Shown here piece by piece: positions 16,513 through 23,834 of a DNA stretch of 64,000 nt. Location: assembly GCA_947175485.1 (NCBI GenBank), contig CAMWMZ010000003.1, positions 1 to 64,000 on the forward strand, written 5' to 3'. Numbering within the stretch: position 1 is the stretch's first letter; each line of letters starts with the position of its first letter. Origin of the DNA: an uncultured Clostridia bacterium (GTDB lineage Bacteria; Bacillota; Clostridia; Christensenellales; Borkfalkiaceae). The position numbers and the translations under genes were made by a program. The notes under the pieces are model-generated. The model ran no database searches. It saw only the letters and a program-made list of their open reading frames with translations, and was not told the origin of the DNA.

Positions 16513-17985
16513 ATGGATAAAAAGACTATAATAATCAATCCGCTCGATAACGTTGCGGTGGCATTGTGCGATTTGAAAAGGGGCGAGCTCCACGAGGGCG
16601 TTTGCCTTGCCGAAGATATAACCAAAGGGCATAAATTTACTTTGCGCGACGTTTACGAGGGTGAAAACATAATTAAATACGGAAACCCGATAGCGTGCGC
16701 GTTGAGGGATATTCCCAAGGGAATGCACGTTCATACGCACAACGTAAAAACAAATCTTTCTGAAAATCTCGATTACGTTTACGAGAAGGTGCCGACCGAG
16801 CTTAAAAAGGTAAAGGGGCGCAAGGTAAACGTTTACGAGCGGGCTAACGGCGACGTTGGCATAAGAAACGAGCTTTGGGTTATACCTACGGTCGGCTGTG
16901 TTAACGGACAGGCAAAGCTGATTGTGGAAACGTTTAAAAAGAGGTACGGCACGGAGGGGTTTGACGGCGTGTTTACGTATACACACCCTTACGGCTGTTC
17001 TCAGCTCGGCGACGACCATGAGAGAACAAAGCTTATTTTAAGCAAGATGGTTAAACACCCCAACGCGGGCGGAGTGCTGGTTTTGGGGCTTGGCTGTGAA
17101 AACAACCAGATGTCTGCGTTTAAAGAGGGATTGGGCAAGGTTGACGGCAAAAGAATCAAGTTCCTCGTTTGCCAGGAGGCGGATGACGAAATCGAGAGCG
17201 GAGTTGCGTTGTTGAAGGATATTGCCGAGGTAATCAGGCACGACAAGCGCAAAGAGAGGGATATATCCTGCCTTAAAGTGGGCTTGAAATGCGGCGGGAG
17301 CGACGGGCTTTCGGGCATTACGGCAAATCCGCTTGTGGGTATGTTTTCTGACTATATAGTTGCGGCGGGCGGGACGACGGTTCTTACCGAAGTGCCCGAA
17401 ATGTTCGGCGCGGAACAGCTTTTGATGAACCGCGCAAAGGACGAGGCGACCTTTGAAAAGGTGGTTAAGCTTATTAACGGATTCAAGGACTATTTCCGTG
17501 CGAACGGACAGACCGTTTATGAAAATCCTTCGCCCGGAAATAAGGCGGGGGGAATAACCACTTTGGAGGATAAGTCGCTCGGCTGTACGCAGAAATCGGG
17601 CTGCGGACCGGTGGAGGACGTTGTTTTCGACGACGGCTTTATAACGAAAAAGGGGCTGAACCTTTTGAACGGTCCGGGCAACGATATGTGCGCGGTTACG
17701 AATATCGCGGCGGCGGGCTGCCACCTTGTTCTGTTCACGACGGGCAGGGGAACGCCTTTCGGCGGATTTGTGCCCACGCTGAAAATCGCCACAAATTCCG
17801 AGCTTGCGCAAAAGAAAGCGAACTGGATTGATTTCAACGCGGGCGCCGTGCTTGAAAGCGATTTTGAAACGCAGCTTGAAAAGCTTATAGATTTGATTGT
17901 AGAAACGGCGAACGGCAGGCTTGCCAAAAACGAAATAAACGAAACTAAAGAAATAGCAATCTTCAAAACGGGGGTAACTTTATAA
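16513..17985 (+). CDS. uxaA: Altronate dehydratase
   Basis: 490 aa, full-length UxaA: an N-terminal SAF domain (about 1-100; LKRGELHEGVCL, IPKGMHVHTHNVKTNL) and a C-terminal catalytic part with NELWVIPTVGCVN, HPYGCSQLGDDH, GLGCENNQMS, LKCGGSDGLSGITANP and TTGRGTPFGGFVPTLKI. Dehydrates altronate to KDG in the cytoplasm, iron-dependent in known members. The ATG at 16513 is preferred over an open frame running back into uxaB. The spacing of about 17 nt to uxaB and one shared base with uxaC indicate co-transcription. Confidence 0.93.
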   Translation: MDKKTIIINPLDNVAVALCDLKRGELHEGVCLAEDITKGHKFTLRDVYEGENIIKYGNPIACALRDIPKGMHVHTHNVKTNLSENLDYVYEKVPTELKKVKGRKVNVYERANGDVGIRNELWVIPTVGCVNGQAKLIVETFKKRYGTEGFDGVFTYTHPYGCSQLGDDHERTKLILSKMVKHPNAGGVLVLGLGCENNQMSAFKEGLGKVDGKRIKFLVCQEADDEIESGVALLKDIAEVIRHDKRKERDISCLKVGLKCGGSDGLSGITANPLVGMFSDYIVAAGGTTVLTEVPEMFGAEQLLMNRAKDEATFEKVVKLINGFKDYFRANGQTVYENPSPGNKAGGITTLEDKSLGCTQKSGCGPVEDVVFDDGFITKKGLNLLNGPGNDMCAVTNIAAAGCHLVLFTTGRGTPFGGFVPTLKIATNSELAQKKANWIDFNAGAVLESDFETQLEKLIDLIVETANGRLAKNEINETKEIAIFKTGVTL

Positions 17986-19397
17986 TGAAAGAATTTATGG
18001 ACAAGGATTTTCTCCTTGAAACGGAAACGGCGAAAAAGCTCTATCACGAGCACGCGGAAAAGATGCCGATAATAGATTATCACTGCCATTTGCAGCCCAA
18101 GGAAATTTATGAGGATAAAAAGTTCCGCAATTTAGCCGAAGTGTGGCTGGGCGCGGGCGACAGATACGGCGACCATTACAAATGGCGCGCGCTTCGTGCG
18201 AGAGGGTATGAGGAGGACAGTATTTCCGGACCGGACGACGACTATAAAAAATATCTTCAATTTGCGGAAAGCATGCCGTATTTCGTGGGCAATCCGTTAT
18301 ATCACTGGTCGCATCTCGAAATGAGAAGGTATTTCGGCATTGACGAAATAATCAACACGGAAAACGCCAAGGTTATTTGGGATAAAGCGAACAAGGTGCT
18401 TGAAACTTTGACGGCGCGTGAAATGATGTATAAATTCAACGTGAAAACGGTTTGCACCACAGACGACCCCGTAGACAGCCTTGAATGGCACGAAAAAATG
18501 AACGCGGATAAATCTTTGAAGGTTAAGGTGCGCCCCGCTTTCCGCCCCGATAAAGCGATAAATATCGAGCTTTCCTGGTTTGCGGACTGGGTAAATCAGC
18601 TTGCGGACGTGGTTAAAAAACCCATAAAGACGCTTGAGGACTTGTGCGCGGCGCTTGCGGAGAGAATTAAATTCTTCGATAAAATGGGGTCGAAGCTTTC
18701 AGACCACGCTCTCGACGTTGTGCATTACGCCCCCGCGGGATACGCAGAAGCGAACAAAATTTTCCTCAAAGGCTTGAAGGGCGGGGAAATCACGGAAGAG
18801 GAACAGGACAAATATAAGGGCTACGTGCTTGTATTCCTTGCAAAGGAATATGCAAAATACGGCTGGGTACAGCAATATCATATCGGCGCGCTGAGGAACA
18901 ACTCCAAGAGCATGCTTGAAAAAATCGGACCGGATACGGGCTTCGACGCGATAGAGGACAGCGTGTATATGGAAAAGCTTTCCGCTTTGCTCGGGGAAAT
19001 AGACAAAGACGGAAATATGCCCAAAACAATTTTGTATTGCCTTAACCCGCGCGACAATTACGCTTTGACGGTGCTTGCGGGATGCTTCCAGAAGGAGGGC
19101 GTGAAAGGCAGAGTACAGGTAGGTACGGCGTGGTGGTTCCTTGATCAGCAGGACGGAATGAAGCAAAACCTTGAAACGCTTATGCAGGTCGGGCTTGTGG
19201 CGCAGTCTGTGGGTATGCTTACGGACAGCCGTTCTTTCCTGGCTTACCCGCGCCATGAATATTACAGGCGCATTTTGTGCAATATGCTTGGAAATCTTGT
19301 GGAAAGCGGGCAATATCCCGCGTCGGAGCTTCCTATGCTCGGCAAGATAGTTGAAGATATTTGTTATAACAACGCGGCGGAGTATTTCGGGTTCTGA
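17985..19397 (+). CDS. uxaC: Glucuronate/galacturonate isomerase
   Basis: 470 aa, amidohydrolase-type TIM barrel: N-terminal IIDYHCHLQPKEIYED (metal-binding HxH), VKTVCTTDDPVDSLEWH, GWVQQYHIGALRNNS, WWFLDQQDGM and GMLTDSRSFLAYPRHEYYRR. Converts D-galacturonate to tagaturonate, and D-glucuronate to fructuronate. Its ATG overlaps the uxaA stop by one base, implying translational coupling. A strong terminator follows at 19445, closing the operon. Confidence 0.95.
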   Translation: MKEFMDKDFLLETETAKKLYHEHAEKMPIIDYHCHLQPKEIYEDKKFRNLAEVWLGAGDRYGDHYKWRALRARGYEEDSISGPDDDYKKYLQFAESMPYFVGNPLYHWSHLEMRRYFGIDEIINTENAKVIWDKANKVLETLTAREMMYKFNVKTVCTTDDPVDSLEWHEKMNADKSLKVKVRPAFRPDKAINIELSWFADWVNQLADVVKKPIKTLEDLCAALAERIKFFDKMGSKLSDHALDVVHYAPAGYAEANKIFLKGLKGGEITEEEQDKYKGYVLVFLAKEYAKYGWVQQYHIGALRNNSKSMLEKIGPDTGFDAIEDSVYMEKLSALLGEIDKDGNMPKTILYCLNPRDNYALTVLAGCFQKEGVKGRVQVGTAWWFLDQQDGMKQNLETLMQVGLVAQSVGMLTDSRSFLAYPRHEYYRRILCNMLGNLVESGQYPASELPMLGKIVEDICYNNAAEYFGF

Positions 19398-19444
19398 TTT
19401 AAGAACGCTTTGCCGACGGATATGGTTTTTATGCGTAAAAGAGG

Positions 19445-19482
19445 CGCGCCGCGGACTTTTCAGTCCGCGGCGCGGTTTTTTT
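19445..19482 (+). terminator. Strong terminator after uxaC
   Basis: 13-bp perfect GC-rich stem (19445-19457 with 19462-19474) followed by a run of seven T. Confidence 0.92.
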
Positions 19483-19519
19483 AACTGTTTTAACGGGCGC
19501 GTTAAAAAATATTATATCG

Positions 19520-19711
19520 GGAACGTTTTTGTATATATGTAATGAAAAAATTCAAAATACTGCAAAAACGTTGTTTATTACAACAGACAATTTGCGGATA
19601 TTTATAATTAGTCTGCTTTGATATATTACAACGGGCACGCTTTATTATATCAGAAACAGTTGCACTTTAAAGTATCACAACAAGTGTGTTTTGTAATATC
19701 TGAATGAATAT
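19520..19711. repeat. Degenerate 24-bp tandem repeat region
   Basis: AT-rich spacer between uxaC and the pectinesterase. Aligned every 24 bp (about 19568, 19592, 19616, 19640, 19664, 19688), segments share a CTTTnATATnTTACAAC-like core; best copies start at 19616 and 19664. Earlier copies at 19520-19567 are weaker. No gene is seen here. Confidence 0.45.
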
Positions 19712-19757
19712 ATTCGGCGCGGGCGCAACAAATTTACAAAAATCGCCTAAATAAACG

Positions 19758-20690
19758 TTATTCGGCTGTAAATTTCGCCTTGCAGGCATTTATAATTTTA
19801 TCCGCTTCATCTTTTGTCAAAGCCTTGCTCCAACCGACGGGCGAAGGAGTAAAGGCGCAATCTAATCCGTAATACGAAAATCTTGCCGTCCTGTCGCGCT
19901 CGGAATCGTTCCATTTGTCGAAGAGCTGCCCGTTGATGTGCCCGTCTGTTTTGCAGTTTATAAAATCGCATTTGCCGAAGTCGCGCCAAGGACGCGCAAG
20001 ATAATTCGAAGCCTTATCCGCTCCGTTTGCGGAAATGTTGCAGTTCACGAAATAAAAACCGCGTTCCTGTTTTAAAGAGTGGGCGGGCGCGGCGATAAAG
20101 CCTGTTTTTCTTTCATCGGCAAGCGATATTATATCGCATTCGTAAAAATATGCTTCCGCACAGCCGAAAATGAAATCCACAGTGCCCGAAATTTCGCAGT
20201 TTTTAAAAAGATGGACGCCTGCGCCTTCCATACAGAGTTGGTTTTGCGGGATAAAATCCATATACCTTACTACCAGATCATCGGGGAACGGAGCGAGAAA
20301 AAGAGTATCCTGCGTGGATTTTAGGCAAACGTTTTCAGCGTAAAAATTTTTACAGTTTACGGAAAGCGCCACGCATTGCCCCACCTTCTGAGGGTTTGTG
20401 TTAGAGTTTTCTACTGTGAGGTTGCGGAGTTTTACGTTTTCGCCCGTTATGCAAAGCGTGTACGTGCGGAACGTATTGTATTCTTTTCCGTCTTTGTGAA
20501 TTTTTTTAGCGTAGTCGCCGTAAGTTATTACGGTTTTGCCGCGGCTTTCGCCGATAATCGTAACGTTGTTTGCTTTGATTTCGGTTTTTTGGCGGTAAAC
20601 GCCGTTTGCCAGATAAATTTCAGCGGGTTCGGTTAAGCCGTTTATAACGGTTTCGAGGCTGTCCGAGGGAGTTAAATGCAAAATTTTCAT
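19758..20690 (-). CDS. Pectinesterase (carbohydrate esterase family 8)
   Basis: 310 aa right-handed beta-helix. Conserved pieces include QDTLF, FKNCEISGTVDFIFGCAEAYF (catalytic Asp in GTVDFIFG) and YLARPWRDF (the LGRPW Arg loop). Hydrolyses pectin methyl esters. Start at 20690 follows AGGAAAGGTG on the - strand; the frame extends 17 codons further with a hydrophobic stretch but no ribosome binding site. From this start there is no signal peptide, so it probably de-esterifies imported oligogalacturonides inside the cell. It is the only island enzyme on the - strand and has its own promoter. Confidence 0.88.
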   Translation of the reverse strand: MKILHLTPSDSLETVINGLTEPAEIYLANGVYRQKTEIKANNVTIIGESRGKTVITYGDYAKKIHKDGKEYNTFRTYTLCITGENVKLRNLTVENSNTNPQKVGQCVALSVNCKNFYAENVCLKSTQDTLFLAPFPDDLVVRYMDFIPQNQLCMEGAGVHLFKNCEISGTVDFIFGCAEAYFYECDIISLADERKTGFIAAPAHSLKQERGFYFVNCNISANGADKASNYLARPWRDFGKCDFINCKTDGHINGQLFDKWNDSERDRTARFSYYGLDCAFTPSPVGWSKALTKDEADKIINACKAKFTAE

Positions 20691-20712
20691 AAAAATCACC
20701 TTTCCTGACAGG

Positions 20713-20741
20713 ATTATAGCATAAAAAAAATTGTGAAACAA
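20713..20741 (-). promoter_or_regulatory. Promoter of the pectinesterase gene
   Basis: On the - strand TTGTTT (20741-20736), 17-bp spacer, TATAAT (20718-20713), about 23 bp before the start codon. Confidence 0.75.
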
Positions 20742-20762
20742 TAAAAAAATTTTTAAATGCTA

Positions 20763-20791
20763 TTGATTTTTAAAAATACGGGTGTTATAAT
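20763..20791 (+). promoter_or_regulatory. Divergent promoter for the membrane protein at 20856
   Basis: TTGATT (20763-20768), 17-bp spacer, TATAAT (20786-20791). It lies only 22 bp from the pectinesterase -35, so the two promoters may share regulation. Confidence 0.75.
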
Positions 20792-20855
20792 CATAACGTT
20801 AAATGTGAGAATTTTTAATTTTTCATAATTTAAACTGTTACATTAATATATATTT

Positions 20856-21596
20856 ATGAAAATATCAAACACGGGCGGCAAAATATCATATAATCAGTAT
20901 AAGCTATTCGATATTTTGCTGTTTTTGGCGATTATGACGGCTTTGGAAGCCGTAAACGTATTCGCCGTGAAGAAATGGTTCCCCGATATGATGTTTTCCG
21001 TATCGCTAATGTTTACCGTTTCGCTTCTTATGCTTGTGCGGTGGAACTGGCTCGGTGCGGTGTTTCCTATATTCCACGGAATAATCTATTGTTCGTTTTT
21101 ATGCGTGTTTCAGAAGGTGGGATATCAGGAATTCATAATTTATTCCGCGGGCAACGCGTTTTTGCTGCCGTCGTGGTTTCTGTTTAAATTTATACCTAAG
21201 GAAAAAGTTTTTTCCAAATGGTATCTTACTTTGATTTATCCGCTTATCGCGTTTATTCTGGTATTGTTCGGGCGAACTCTGACAGCCGTCTGCTTCGGTT
21301 CGGATTTCGTTACGACGCTTGGCAATTTCTTTTTTACGGAAGCTTTGAATATAGTTTTCGCCGCGATGGCGCTGCTTGTTTTAAGGCGGCTTGACGGAAT
21401 GACCGAGGACCAGAAAAAATATCTTTTGCGAGTAGCCCGCGACAGGGAAGAGGCGCAAAAGCCGAAAGAGGAGGTCTGGGCGGGTTATACCGAACTGGAC
21501 GAAGAAGAACTTAAAAAATTACACGATTATTCCGACGGCGGGGAAGAGGGCGACGGGATATCAATGTATGACGAATATCCACCCGAAAGCCGCTGA
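20856..21596 (+). CDS. Multispanning membrane protein of unknown function
   Basis: 246 aa with about six hydrophobic segments (from LFDILLFLAIMTALEAVNVF to ALNIVFAAMALLVLRRL), then an acidic cytoplasmic tail of about 60 residues (LDEEELKKLHDYSDGGEEGD). Size and layout recall small-molecule-binding S components of ECF transporters, but no family motif is recognised. There is no clear ribosome binding site before the ATG. It precedes the sugar permease genes, so an accessory role in uptake is possible; this is inference from position only. Confidence 0.65.
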   Translation: MKISNTGGKISYNQYKLFDILLFLAIMTALEAVNVFAVKKWFPDMMFSVSLMFTVSLLMLVRWNWLGAVFPIFHGIIYCSFLCVFQKVGYQEFIIYSAGNAFLLPSWFLFKFIPKEKVFSKWYLTLIYPLIAFILVLFGRTLTAVCFGSDFVTTLGNFFFTEALNIVFAAMALLVLRRLDGMTEDQKKYLLRVARDREEAQKPKEEVWAGYTELDEEELKKLHDYSDGGEEGDGISMYDEYPPESR

Positions 21597-21703
21597 TTTG
21601 TCTTAAAGTTTTTCAGCTGTTTTTTTTGTAAATTTTTAGTGGTTCGGGGACTGCACCCCGGGCGTTATACTTAAAGTTTAAGAGATATGGAGGAGATGAT
21701 TGG

Positions 21704-22780
21704 ATGTTCAGACTCAAATACGATGACTTCCTAATCTACGACGAGGAGACGGGAACTTATTCCATGTCTGCCGAGCAGCAGGTAAGGGACGAAACTGAGA
21801 AGAACAGATGGAAGAATACGGGCTGGACCGTTTTAAAGGACTGGCGCCTGTATCTTATGCTCGTTCCGATGGTGCTTGTATATTTCCTTTGGAAGTACAT
21901 GCCCATGTACGAGCTTATGGGTTGCTTCAAAAACCCCAACACGGGCGATTTGACGCACGTAAGCACGTATTCCTGGACGGGTTTGAAATACTTTCAGGAG
22001 CTGTTCACTAACGCAGAATACAGTCCGTTGTTCTGGAGAGCGTTCCGTAACACGTTCATAACCGCGTTTTACGGGCTTTTGTTCGGCTTCCCTATGCCGA
22101 TAATTTTAGCGCTTTTCTTCAACGAGGTTAAATCCAACGTTGCAAGAAGCATAATGCAGGTTTGCGTGTATCTCCCGAAATTCCTTTCGACGGTTATAGT
22201 AACCTCGCTTGTGCTGGTTCTGTTCCGTTCGAGTGCGGGTGGACAGTCGGTAGGTATCGTATCGCAGCTGTTCGGTGCACTCGGCGTAGACAACGCGGTT
22301 GTTAACAGCGGACTTGTATATACTACGAAATATTACAGGGCTATATACATAATCGCGGATTTGTGGGAACACGCGGGCTACGATTCGATAGTGTTCTTCG
22401 CGGCGGTAATAGCCGTTTCTCCCACCTCTTACGAGGCAGCGCAGATAGACGGCGCGGGCAAGATGGCGCAGATGCGTTACGTTGTTATACCGAGCATACT
22501 TTCGACCGTGGTTATAATGCTTATTATGAAGATAGGCTCGCTCCTTTCCGTAGGATACGAAAAGATTTACCTTTTGCTCGGCACGGGCGTAGGCGAGGCG
22601 CAGGACGCGAACTACGAGGTTGCGGACGTTGTGTCCACGCTATCGAACAGATGGTCGGAAACGCAGGAATACAAGGCGATGGGTACGGCGGCGGAAATGC
22701 TCAACAACTTAATCGGTATGATACTGGTTATCGGTGCGAACGCGATTGCGCGCAAGGCGTCGGACGTATCGCTGTACTGA
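21704..22780 (+). CDS. Sugar ABC transporter permease (LplB/UgpA type)
   Basis: 358 aa, six predicted membrane helices with the inner-membrane permease EAA loop (YEAAQIDGAGKMAQMRYVVIPSI). Compared with typical ~295-aa members it has about 60 extra N-terminal residues, including an acidic start (YDDFLIYDEETGTYSM). Resembles the LplB/YtcP-associated group used for complex oligosaccharides. Ribosome binding site GGAGGAG lies 7-8 nt before the ATG. Partner permease 22793 follows by 12 nt and a binding protein follows that. Probable substrate: oligogalacturonides, from context. Confidence 0.92.
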   Translation: MFRLKYDDFLIYDEETGTYSMSAEQQVRDETEKNRWKNTGWTVLKDWRLYLMLVPMVLVYFLWKYMPMYELMGCFKNPNTGDLTHVSTYSWTGLKYFQELFTNAEYSPLFWRAFRNTFITAFYGLLFGFPMPIILALFFNEVKSNVARSIMQVCVYLPKFLSTVIVTSLVLVLFRSSAGGQSVGIVSQLFGALGVDNAVVNSGLVYTTKYYRAIYIIADLWEHAGYDSIVFFAAVIAVSPTSYEAAQIDGAGKMAQMRYVVIPSILSTVVIMLIMKIGSLLSVGYEKIYLLLGTGVGEAQDANYEVADVVSTLSNRWSETQEYKAMGTAAEMLNNLIGMILVIGANAIARKASDVSLY

Positions 22781-22792
22781 GGGAGGCAAGAG

Positions 22793-23719
22793 ATGAAAAG
22801 AAAAGTAGAGACTTCCGAGCTTATATTCCGCATAGTCGCTTATTTTATACTGATAGTTTTCGCGCTTATGTGCGTTTATCCTTTGGTTTACGTATTGTCT
22901 TCCGCGTTCAGCTCGTCTTCGGCGATAAATTCCGGCGCGGTGGTGCTTTGGCCCGTAGACGTGCAGGCTGACGCGTTTATAGGCGTTTTGACCAACAATA
23001 AATTCTGGATTAACTACGCGAACACGCTTTTCGTGACGTTTTTCGGCACGGTGTGGGCGCTTGGATATTCGATACTCGGCGCGTATGCGCTTTCCAAAAA
23101 GAGGCTTTTGGGCAGACACGGCTGGAACTTCTTTCTTGTGTTCACGATGTGGTTTTCCGCGGGCATTATTCCCCAGTACCAGAACTACGCCGCGACCTCC
23201 GAAATATTCGGGGCGATAGGCATTTCCGACCTTAAATGGACGATAGTTCTTGCGATGGGTATGAACGCGACGAACATAATACTTTTGAGAAACTCTTTCG
23301 AGGGAGTTCCTTCCGAGATAGAGGAAGCGGCAAGGATAGACGGTGCGACGGAGCTGCAGATACTTACGAAGGTATATCTGCCTATGAGCAAGGCGACAAT
23401 CGCCACGGTTGCGCTGTTCTTCGGAATTTCGCGCTGGAACGGTTATTTCTGGGCGTTCAAGGTAATTCCCGAAGGGCAGAGCTATTCCTGGCCCATACAG
23501 GTTTATATCCGCGATTATATAGACAAATACACGAGCATAGCGGGGGGAACGAAAAACGACCCCGACGCGGTGCAGAACTGGGATTTGAACTATAATTATT
23601 CGGCGGTTTCCGCGGTGTATTCGATGGTAGTCTGCGCTATTATACCTATACTCGCGATATATCCTTTCATACAGAAATATTTCGCCAAGGGCGTAAATAT
23701 GGGCGGCGTGAAAGAATAA
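22793..23719 (+). CDS. Sugar ABC transporter permease (LplC/YtcP type)
   Basis: 308 aa, six membrane helices, EAA loop EIEEAARIDGATELQILTKV, C-terminal QKYFAKGVNMGGVKE typical of LplC/YtcP permeases. Ribosome binding site GGGAGGCAAG. Forms the heterodimeric channel with the permease encoded just upstream. A stable hairpin follows before the binding-protein gene. Confidence 0.93.
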   Translation: MKRKVETSELIFRIVAYFILIVFALMCVYPLVYVLSSAFSSSSAINSGAVVLWPVDVQADAFIGVLTNNKFWINYANTLFVTFFGTVWALGYSILGAYALSKKRLLGRHGWNFFLVFTMWFSAGIIPQYQNYAATSEIFGAIGISDLKWTIVLAMGMNATNIILLRNSFEGVPSEIEEAARIDGATELQILTKVYLPMSKATIATVALFFGISRWNGYFWAFKVIPEGQSYSWPIQVYIRDYIDKYTSIAGGTKNDPDAVQNWDLNYNYSAVSAVYSMVVCAIIPILAIYPFIQKYFAKGVNMGGVKE

Positions 23720-23735
23720 TAAAAAAAAGGAACAG

Positions 23736-23776
23736 GCCTTTCTTCTGCACTCCGTGTAAAACGCGGAGAGAAAGGC
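23736..23776 (+). promoter_or_regulatory. Intra-operon hairpin between permease and binding-protein genes
   Basis: GCCTTTCT (23736-23743) pairs with AGAAAGGC (23769-23776), with an inner CTCCG/CGGAG pair. No T-run follows. Such hairpins commonly protect or pause mRNA to raise binding-protein expression relative to permeases; that role is inferred. Confidence 0.6.
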
Positions 23777-23834
23777 AAGAAACAAGGTTATCAGGCTTTA
23801 AAGCCTTTAAATAACGCAATTCTAGGAGGAAGAG

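Noticed and set aside
22709-23785. 358-codon frame opposite the permease gene
   Set aside because: Antisense shadow of a well-supported ABC permease; Arg/Tyr-rich translation without motifs.
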